Shown piece after piece: positions 1 through 4,501 of a stretch of 5,388 nucleotides of DNA. The translations under genes were made by a program, and so were the position numbers. The notes under the pieces are model-generated. The model was given only the letters and a program-made list of their open reading frames with translations, was not told the DNA's origin and made no database searches. Origin of the DNA: an uncultured bacterium (GTDB lineage: Bacteria; Bacillota; Clostridia; Oscillospirales; Acutalibacteraceae); the NCBI GenBank assembly GCA_945949625.1, contig CAMFFI010000093.1, forward strand, positions 1 through 5,388, in the 5' to 3' direction. Each line of letters starts with the position of its first letter. Positions within the stretch are counted from its first letter, which is position 1.

Positions 1-102
1 TTGAAAAAATTTTTTCAACCCGGGGCTTAGGGGGGACTCCCCTTTTTTGCCAAAATACGCTTTTGCCCCTATTTTTTCGCTTTCCCTATCTTGACATTTC
101 AC
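1..102 (-). other. Possible start of a leftward gene, doubtful partial open frame
   Basis: A minus-strand frame starting at a GTG (102-100) stays open for 34 codons to the left edge and lies just downstream of a good leftward sigma-A promoter. The predicted peptide is rich in Lys, Gly and Ser and matches no family I recognise. There is no clear Shine-Dalgarno sequence before the GTG, and a plus-strand frame over the same bases is also open, so the openness may only reflect base composition. It could equally be an untranslated leader or an intergenic repeat. Confidence 0.15.
29..48 (+). terminator. Small G/C hairpin followed by T-run, possible terminator
   Basis: AGGGG (29-33) pairs with CCCCT (39-43) around a five-base loop and is followed by six T residues (43-48). 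Read rightward this is a short intrinsic terminator that could end a plus-strand gene lying left of the window. The stem is only five base pairs, and the leftward promoter at 132-160 suggests the neighbouring gene may instead run on the minus strand. In that case the hairpin would lie in a leader. A perfect 18-base A/T palindrome occupies positions 1-18 next to it. Confidence 0.3.
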
Positions 103-131
103 CGCTGGACTTAAATATTAAATATACATTA

Positions 132-160
132 ATTGTAACAAAATCATCAATGTATTTCAA
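132..160 (-). promoter_or_regulatory. Sigma-A-type promoter firing leftward
   Basis: On the minus strand a -35 box TTGAAA (160-155), a 17-base spacer and a -10 box TACAAT (137-132) preceded by an extended-10 TGT (140-138) make a strong housekeeping promoter. Each box matches five of six consensus bases. Transcription would start near 125 and run off the left edge, so the gene served is not visible. The promoter lies beyond the dpa operon terminator, which supports a separate transcription unit. Confidence 0.55.
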
Positions 161-190
161 GTAGTAAGGGAAAAATGTATGATTATTTAA

Positions 191-232
191 CACCAAAAGA
201 GGGGACTGATTTATCGCTGATATCAGTCCCCT
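191..232 (-). terminator. Terminator of the dpaA-dpaB operon
   Basis: A perfect 11-base-pair inverted repeat, AGGGGACTGAT at 200-210 and its complement at 222-232, encloses an 11-base loop. It begins about 20 bases after the dpaB stop codon. On the minus strand the stem is followed by CTTTTGG, a short and imperfect T-tract. The repeat can also act on the plus strand. Its position and stem strength make it the likely end of the dpa transcript. Confidence 0.65.
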
Positions 233-253
233 AAATTTTATTTGTGTCAATAT

Positions 254-823
254 TTATCCGAAAACGGGCTGTGGCTGCTGACCTTTAAGCGCAAGCTCTA
301 CGCAGTAAGGTATAAGCTGAAATTTGGAAACAAGGGAATTTGGCTTTTTCACATAATCGTCCTGAGTCATCGGAACAAAATAGACATTTTTTGTATTTAA
401 AAGTCTGCCGATATTCTGTGCCGAGGCGCCCAGTCCGTCGTTTGTTGCAACAGACAACAGCACAGGCCGTTGTATTCTAAGGTGGGATTTTGCCGCCATT
501 GTTACAGGGCTGTCCGTTATGCCTAAAGAAAGCTTTGCAAGGGTGTTGCCCGTGCAGGGAGCTATAAGCAGTAAATCGCAGATTTTTTGCGGTCCCAAAG
601 GCTCTGCGCCTTCAATTGTGTGGATTATCTTTTCTTTTGTTATTTCCTCGACTTCAGATATAAAATCCTGTGCTTTTCCAAAGCGTGTATCTATGGTATA
701 AGCATTTTTCGACATTATGGGTACAATGTGATACTCTTCTGCAAGCTTTTTCATTTGCTCAATGGCTTTTGAAAAGGTGCAAAAGGAGCCGCACATTGCA
801 AAACCGACTGTAACCTTTTTCAC
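254..823 (-). CDS. dpaB: Dipicolinate synthase subunit B
   Basis: This 189-residue protein is the flavoprotein-like subunit of dipicolinate synthase (also called SpoVFB). With DpaA it oxidises the lysine-pathway intermediate dihydrodipicolinate or its hydrated precursor to dipicolinic acid in the mother cell; the acid is then loaded into the spore core with calcium. Visible family features are an N-terminal beta strand and loop, GFAMCGSFCTF (residues 7-17), the flavoprotein-type segment APCTGNTLAKL (88-98), and SVATNDGLGASAQNIGRLL (124-142). The length is close to the usual 190-200 residues, so the protein appears complete. The start is a GTG (823-821) whose GTGA overlaps the dpaA stop codon, and a strong GAGGAGG site lies seven bases upstream within the end of dpaA. 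This implies translational coupling and one-to-one synthesis of the two subunits. The asd-dapG-dapA genes that follow spoVFB in Bacillus subtilis are absent; a terminator follows instead. Family identification is secure; the exact division of catalysis between subunits is not shown by the sequence. Confidence 0.95.
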   Translation of the reverse strand: MKKVTVGFAMCGSFCTFSKAIEQMKKLAEEYHIVPIMSKNAYTIDTRFGKAQDFISEVEEITKEKIIHTIEGAEPLGPQKICDLLLIAPCTGNTLAKLSLGITDSPVTMAAKSHLRIQRPVLLSVATNDGLGASAQNIGRLLNTKNVYFVPMTQDDYVKKPNSLVSKFQLIPYCVELALKGQQPQPVFG

Positions 824-1683
824 CTGATATCCTCCTCAAGCATCTTAACTATTGTGTCTTTTATAATTTCTCCTGCTGTTTTAGGGGCTGTTTTTCCGGG
901 AAGTGCCAAGGCGTGAATAACGTCAATATCAAGACTTTGTGCCGCTGCCTTGTCAACCCCTCCGGGCAGTGACGCCAAATCTATAACAAGCGTATCTTTT
1001 TGGGTGTTTTCAAGAAGTTTTTCATTAAATATCAGTGCAGGCACCGTATTGAATACAATGTCAAAGCCATTAATTTCACTTAACTTTTCGGTATTCATAG
1101 GGTGATAGCCGTTCATTGTTATTTTTGCAAAATCCTCGGGCTTTCTTGCACTTACATAAACCTGTGCTTTTAAATCTCTTAGAATTTTTGCAAGGCATTT
1201 TCCTATTCTGCCAAAGCCGCATACTAAAATTCTGCTGTTCAATATTGAACCCTCAAAGCTGTTAAGAGCAGTCTGCAACGCACCCTCAGCCGTCAGATAG
1301 GCATTTAAAAGGGTAAAATCCTCCCGCTTAAAATAGTCATAAGCCGCAATATTTTTAAAATCAGGCAAAATGTTTATTACCTTTTCTTTCATAGGACAAA
1401 AAACAATTTTATCCTTTAAAATATCAAGCATATTTTCATCAAAAGTCAAAGGTCTGATTGCAAAGGGTGCGTTTATTTTACCGTCCTGTCTGACTGGAGG
1501 CAAAGGAAAAATAATAATATTACAGCTTTTCATTTCCTCCGTATTATCGTATATATCCAAATCGCCTGCACTTACAAGCCTTGAAAATCCAAACAGCTTT
1601 ACATTATATCCGTCTTCTGAAAAAGCCTTTGCCGCAAACAAAAAGCGTTTATCTCCGCCTGCAATACCGATAGTTTTTCTCAT
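820..1683 (-). CDS. dpaA: Dipicolinate synthase subunit A
   Basis: This 287-residue protein is the NAD(P)-binding subunit of dipicolinate synthase (SpoVFA), acting with DpaB in the mother cell to make dipicolinic acid for spore heat resistance. An N-terminal domain begins IGIAGGDKR (residues 5-13). The conserved segment NAYLTAEGALQ (127-137) links to a Rossmann domain with the dinucleotide motif GFGRIG (156-161). The C-terminal segment HALALPGKTAPKTAG (257-271) is also typical of the family. Length is close to the usual figure of about 300. The longest open frame begins at a TTG five codons upstream (1698), but that codon has no Shine-Dalgarno sequence, while the ATG at 1683 has GCGGGTG six bases before it; I therefore choose the ATG. 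The gene is first in a two-gene operon and its TGA overlaps the dpaB GTG. A sigma-K-like promoter lies immediately upstream, in line with late mother-cell expression of this operon in B. subtilis. Confidence 0.95.
   Translation of the reverse strand: MRKTIGIAGGDKRFLFAAKAFSEDGYNVKLFGFSRLVSAGDLDIYDNTEEMKSCNIIIFPLPPVRQDGKINAPFAIRPLTFDENMLDILKDKIVFCPMKEKVINILPDFKNIAAYDYFKREDFTLLNAYLTAEGALQTALNSFEGSILNSRILVCGFGRIGKCLAKILRDLKAQVYVSARKPEDFAKITMNGYHPMNTEKLSEINGFDIVFNTVPALIFNEKLLENTQKDTLVIDLASLPGGVDKAAAQSLDIDVIHALALPGKTAPKTAGEIIKDTIVKMLEEDIR
831..837 (-). promoter_or_regulatory. Ribosome binding site of dpaB inside dpaA
   Basis: GAGGAGG on the minus strand lies seven bases before the GTG start of dpaB, inside the last codons of dpaA (Glu-Glu-Asp). 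It fixes the GTG as the start despite its being a non-ATG codon and shows that the two genes are translationally coupled. Confidence 0.85.
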
Positions 1684-1689
1684 ATAGAA

Positions 1690-1696
1690 CACCCGC
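1690..1696 (-). promoter_or_regulatory. Ribosome binding site deciding the dpaA start
   Basis: GCGGGTG on the minus strand, six bases before the ATG at 1683, is a moderate match to the AGGAGGTG consensus. The alternative TTG start at 1698 would begin upstream of this site and has no purine-rich sequence of its own. Confidence 0.55.
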
Positions 1697-1711
1697 AAAA
1701 TGATTTTTATA

Positions 1712-1747
1712 CAATATATTATGTAACTTAAAAATAAAGGTGTGTTG
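1712..1747 (-). promoter_or_regulatory. Sigma-K-like promoter of dpaA-dpaB
   Basis: On the minus strand the -10 element CATAATATA (1723-1715) fits the sigma-K pattern CATAnnnTA. An ACACACC run (1745-1739) supplies the short AC -35 element at about 15-17 bases. The predicted start near 1708 gives a leader of about 25 bases to the dpaA ATG. In B. subtilis spoVF is known to be sigma-K dependent. The match is a short, A/T-rich pattern, so it is suggestive and rests partly on that precedent. Confidence 0.5.
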
Positions 1748-1758
1748 TTTTGATTGAC

Positions 1759-1788
1759 AAAAGAAAAACCGAGCGTAAATGCTCGGCT
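1759..1788 (-). terminator. Intrinsic terminator of the MutS-family gene
   Basis: On the minus strand CCGAGC and GCTCGG (1786-1781 and 1774-1769) form a perfect six-base-pair stem, lengthened by wobble pairs at both ends, followed directly by TTTTTCTTTT (1768-1759). This is a textbook intrinsic terminator. It lies about 100 bases after the MutS-family stop codon and just upstream of the dpa promoter, so it insulates the two units. Confidence 0.85.
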
Positions 1789-1887
1789 CTCTCATAAGAC
1801 GTTAAAAAGTATAAAAACAAAATTTCTGCTACACAGACATATAAGTGCAAGGGTTGTCCCTGCAATATTTTGTTAATGCTATATTAA

Positions 1888-3591
1888 TCACAAAGCTTTG
1901 TTGTCAATATTTTTCTTTATCTGTTCAAAAGTAACTCCGTACTTTTTGGCAATATCCCTTGCATAGCTGCTGCCCTGGGGCGGTGAAACAAACACCTTAA
2001 AGGACCTTTCGCCGTGCTCAACACCTGTAACAAGGCTTTCGGCCTTGCTTTTGTTTTGCTTATCGTTATTCAGTTCATCAAGATTTCTCGCCAAATCGTG
2101 CATATGAGTATTAAAAACAGACCTTACTCCCAAATAACACATTGCCTTTACCACATCTCTTGCAATAAACAGACCTTCGGATACGTTTGTGGTGGCAAGG
2201 CTTTCATTAAGCAATAAAAGGCTCTTATCTGTGGCAATATCAAAAATTTCCCAAAGGCGTTTGCTTTCTTCGCCCAATCTTCCCAAATCCACAGTATCGT
2301 TTTCATCAGCCGGAAAATGAGTAAAAATATTGTCGCAGGGACTTATCTTACACATACTTCCGGGAATATATATTCCGTTTTGAGCCAGAAGAAAAGCAAA
2401 TCCCACAGCTTGTGTAAATGTTGTTTTACCGCCTCTGTTAGGCCCTGTTAAAATAAAAACTCTTCCCTTTTCATCGTCAAAGTCGATGTCGTTTTCAACA
2501 ACCTTAAATTCTTCACCCTGAACTCTTTTTATTGCAAGCTTTAGATTATAAATTCCTTCAGCCGAAAACTTCTTTTCCGAAGCAGGCAAAATTTCCGCCT
2601 TGCACATTTTAAGCCCTTTGCTCTGTATTTTTTCCACAAGCTCAGCCCAGCGAATATAAAATACAATTTCAGGCATAATGGCTACAAGAGAATATCCGCT
2701 GATATTTACGTATTTTAAAAGAACGCTCTGAATATCCCTTACGGTTTTTCTCATCATATCGGTAACAGCCTTTTTAAGACTGTCAGACAAAGGGTCTCCG
2801 CCCGTTGCGGCTTCAGTTGTAACGGTTGTAAAGCCGGCGGCAGTTTCCACCTTGCCGAAGCCTATATTTGACTCCTTGAATTTTGGACTTGAGGGATGAT
2901 ATTTTCTTAATTGTGAAACATCTGTTCCTTGGTGAAGCTCATCCTTTGTGTTTACAAACTTTACAAAATGCTTCATCAATCCCGAGGAGGAAAATTCCTT
3001 ATCATTCAGGGAAAGAATACCTGCGTTTTTAGGCCTTAATAAATTGTCAAGATTAACGCCTATTGTCACGCTTTTCATTTTCTGCGCTTTTTCAAAGGTT
3101 TCGTCTATATCCTTTTTCAACTGGGGAAAGCCGCTGTTTTCATATATGCTTTGAACTTCTTCTCTTAAGCCAATCAACCCCTCTGATTTAAGGTCTATGC
3201 TTTCAAGACATTCCTTCATTTCTGTTATACATTTTACATAACCGTCAATTTCTCTCAATCTGTTGATTAACTTCCAGAGTGATGAAGCCTCGGTATCTTT
3301 TTGGAACCTTTCCAAATCACGCAAATCAGCAAGCTTTTTTAAAAGCTCGGTCAGCGTGTCCCTGAGCTTTGGATATCTTAAAAAATCCTCAAATACATCA
3401 CCCCTGTACTTAACCGTTTCTTCATCACAGGTGATTTGAGACATAATTTTCAAAATCACGTTTCTCTCATATTCATCCTCAGTAAGCATATCGCAGATAT
3501 ATTTTAAAGATAAATCGTTTATTGCCTCATCTGTAAGATTATTAAATTTTGCTTTTGAATTTTTCGGATTAAGTAAGCTGATTTCAGCCAT
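1888..3591 (-). CDS. MutS-family ATPase without mismatch-recognition domain
   Basis: This 567-residue protein ends in a MutS-type ABC ATPase domain (about residues 375-545). It shows a Walker A motif GPNRGGKTT (383-391), a Walker B-like LLLLNES (458-464) and the histidine switch VFNTHMHDL (492-500). The first 370 residues are largely helical and look like the core, lever and clamp part of MutS. The N-terminal mismatch-binding domain with its Phe-x-Glu motif is missing, as is the C-terminal Smr nuclease domain of MutS2. It is therefore neither standard MutS (about 850 residues) nor MutS2 (about 780), but belongs to the shorter MutS-like group found in Firmicutes. The Walker B aspartate is replaced by Asn462, while the following catalytic Glu463 is kept. 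By analogy it is likely a DNA-binding ATPase dimer in the cytoplasm; its substrate is unknown and a repair role is not shown. The ATG start has AAGGAGG (3604-3598) six bases upstream. The gene has its own promoter and terminator and no obvious link with its neighbours. Confidence 0.88.
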   Translation of the reverse strand: MAEISLLNPKNSKAKFNNLTDEAINDLSLKYICDMLTEDEYERNVILKIMSQITCDEETVKYRGDVFEDFLRYPKLRDTLTELLKKLADLRDLERFQKDTEASSLWKLINRLREIDGYVKCITEMKECLESIDLKSEGLIGLREEVQSIYENSGFPQLKKDIDETFEKAQKMKSVTIGVNLDNLLRPKNAGILSLNDKEFSSSGLMKHFVKFVNTKDELHQGTDVSQLRKYHPSSPKFKESNIGFGKVETAAGFTTVTTEAATGGDPLSDSLKKAVTDMMRKTVRDIQSVLLKYVNISGYSLVAIMPEIVFYIRWAELVEKIQSKGLKMCKAEILPASEKKFSAEGIYNLKLAIKRVQGEEFKVVENDIDFDDEKGRVFILTGPNRGGKTTFTQAVGFAFLLAQNGIYIPGSMCKISPCDNIFTHFPADENDTVDLGRLGEESKRLWEIFDIATDKSLLLLNESLATTNVSEGLFIARDVVKAMCYLGVRSVFNTHMHDLARNLDELNNDKQNKSKAESLVTGVEHGERSFKVFVSPPQGSSYARDIAKKYGVTFEQIKKNIDNKAL

Positions 3592-3635
3592 AATCTGCCT
3601 CCTTCAACAGAAAGATTAATCAATTATGATATTTT

Positions 3636-3664
3636 AAAATAGCACAATTCACTTCCGAAGTAAA
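3636..3664 (-). promoter_or_regulatory. Sigma-A-type promoter of the MutS-family gene
   Basis: On the minus strand TTTACT (3664-3659), a 17-base spacer and TATTTT (3641-3636), preceded by an extended-10 TGC, form a plausible housekeeping promoter. The start would fall near 3630, about 40 bases before the ATG. A near-palindrome ACTTC-C-GAAGT (3651-3661) overlaps the -35 box and spacer and could be an operator. Confidence 0.5.
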
Positions 3665-3701
3665 GCCAAAATTTTGAAGGAATAATTATTAAAAATGCAC
3701 A

Positions 3702-3732
3702 AAAGCAGAGTCCCTAAAAAAGACTCTGCTTT
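3702..3732 (-). terminator. Terminator of the DUF1540 gene
   Basis: A perfect 11-base-pair stem (3702-3712 with 3722-3732) encloses a nine-base loop. On the minus strand it is followed by a T-rich stretch containing TTTTT, about 30 bases after the DUF1540 stop codon. The plus strand also shows a T-rich tail, so the hairpin can work in both directions. Confidence 0.75.
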
Positions 3733-3764
3733 CATTTTTCAGCAACGCTTATTGTAATTTTAAA

Positions 3765-3947
3765 TTACTTGCAAGTGCTTTTAACCACAAAGTTTTCGCA
3801 GTCTGTGCATTGACACATAGTAGGATTAACCTCGTGAGTACCTACCGTAATACTGTCAAGGGAACAATAATCCTGTGTACTGTTGTGGTTCTGACAGTTT
3901 GAAACTGTGCATTTAATACTTTTGTTTGCATAAGAATTATCCGGCAT
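3765..3947 (-). CDS. DUF1540 domain-containing small Cys-rich protein
   Basis: This 60-residue protein matches the DUF1540 pattern: IKCTVSNC (residues 11-18), YCSLDSITVG (27-36) and CQCTDCENF (45-53). It has seven cysteines (13, 18, 28, 45, 47, 50, 59), whose spacing suggests a small metal-binding or disulphide-stabilised fold. There is no signal peptide or membrane segment. The family is common in Clostridia and its function is not known; metal binding is an inference from the cysteines. The longer open frame would start at a GTG (3956) that is itself part of the Shine-Dalgarno sequence AAGAGGTGA, so the ATG at 3947 is the better start, five bases after that site. The gene stands alone, with a terminator downstream and a divergent gene upstream. 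I could not identify its promoter. Confidence 0.85.
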   Translation of the reverse strand: MPDNSYANKSIKCTVSNCQNHNSTQDYCSLDSITVGTHEVNPTMCQCTDCENFVVKSTCK

Positions 3948-3952
3948 TTTTA

Positions 3953-3961
3953 TCACCTCTT
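3953..3961 (-). promoter_or_regulatory. Ribosome binding site deciding the DUF1540 start
   Basis: AAGAGGTGA on the minus strand lies five bases before the ATG at 3947. The upstream GTG in the same frame falls within this site and so cannot be the main start. The same nine bases precede the divergent gene at 4116. Confidence 0.75.
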
Positions 3962-4101
3962 GAAATTTTGCGAAATATGCTAAGCTGTCATAAAAAAACT
4001 GTCTTTTTAATCAGAGTTCAGCATTAAGCATCGCAATAGTATTCTTTGTGATTTTCATTGTAATATACCGAACAATTTTAATTAACTTTTATAAAATATA
4101 T

Positions 4102-4110
4102 AAGAGGTGA
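4102..4110 (+). promoter_or_regulatory. Ribosome binding site deciding the start at 4116
   Basis: AAGAGGTGA lies five bases before the ATG at 4116. The in-frame GTG at 4107 is within the site, so the three-codon extension it would give is rejected. Confidence 0.75.
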
Positions 4111-4115
4111 CGTGT

Positions 4116-4451
4116 ATGGATGTTTTAAGCATTTGTGTTGTAACGGTTTTTGCACTGTGGGGACTTGGAGAATTTATAAGAACGCTTGTGATTTTTATAT
4201 GCAATAAATCATCGCCTAAAAACACCTGCATACTTATTGTTCCCATAAAAGGAAAATGCGAGCAGGCTGAATTTATTCTAAGAAGCGCCGCACAGCAGGT
4301 TCGCTACGGGAAACAAAACATAATCAAAAAGATTGTCTGTGTTCTTGAAAAGCCCGACAGTCAAACAGAAAAAATATGCCGCGGAATAAGCAAGGAATAT
4401 TCTTTTATGGAAGTAATTTACCTAAGCGAACTGCAAAATATTTTTTACTGA
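4116..4451 (+). CDS. Uncharacterised small single-pass membrane protein
   Basis: This 111-residue protein has a hydrophobic N-terminal segment (about residues 3-29) that looks like one membrane helix. The Arg and Lys that follow suggest a soluble cytoplasmic C-terminal domain. That domain starts with a strand and charged turn, CILIVPIKGKCEQAEFIL (38-55), followed by a helix, a second strand IIKKIVCVLE (69-78), a helix holding ICRGISKEY (87-95), and a final strand and helix ending in SELQNIF. The alternation resembles a short alpha/beta fold. The VPIKGKCEQAEFILRSA segment is reminiscent of small conserved proteins of Clostridia, but I cannot name a family or a function. The gene is the only complete plus-strand gene here. 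It diverges from the DUF1540 gene across an A/T-rich spacer and converges on the MreB-like gene, with a shared terminator between them. A weak -10 match, TTTAAT (4077-4082), precedes it, without a good -35. The coding call rests on the strong ribosome binding site, the coherent protein and the terminator. Confidence 0.75.
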   Translation: MDVLSICVVTVFALWGLGEFIRTLVIFICNKSSPKNTCILIVPIKGKCEQAEFILRSAAQQVRYGKQNIIKKIVCVLEKPDSQTEKICRGISKEYSFMEVIYLSELQNIFY

Positions 4452-4459
4452 AACGCAAA

Positions 4460-4491
4460 AATCGGGGATAAGGCTGTGCTTATCCCCGATT
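4460..4491. terminator. Bidirectional terminator between convergent genes
   Basis: A perfect 13-base-pair inverted repeat, with arms at 4460-4472 and 4479-4491 around the loop GCTGTG, lies between two convergent stop codons. On the minus strand it is followed by a run of five T residues, which makes it a good terminator for the MreB-like gene. On the plus strand the tail TCTTTCGG is weaker but still usable for the 111-residue gene. Confidence 0.85.
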
Positions 4492-4501
4492 CTTTCGGTT
4501 A

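Noticed and set aside
91..119. TTGACA on the plus strand as the -35 box of a rightward promoter.
   Set aside because: The best -10 at 17 bases is AATATT, a poor match, and no plus-strand gene follows before the dpa operon terminator.
175..234. A 19-codon plus-strand open frame with AAGGG upstream of its ATG.
   Set aside because: Most of its length is the dpa operon terminator hairpin, and the peptide resembles nothing; it is likely to be chance.
1370..1687. A 105-codon plus-strand open frame across dpaA.
   Set aside because: It is antisense to a well-identified gene, and its peptide has no recognisable feature.
1684..1698. A five-codon extension of dpaA to a TTG start.
   Set aside because: There is no Shine-Dalgarno sequence before the TTG, while the ATG at 1683 has one at good spacing.
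1754..1759. TTGACA on the plus strand between dpaA and the MutS-family gene.
   Set aside because: It overlaps the T-tract of the MutS-family terminator, and no plus-strand gene lies downstream.
4033..4066. A sigma-G-like promoter (CAATA, 17 bases, CATTGTA) before the 111-residue gene.
   Set aside because: Both boxes deviate from consensus and the spacing is off by one in very A/T-rich DNA, so it is not supported well enough to annotate.
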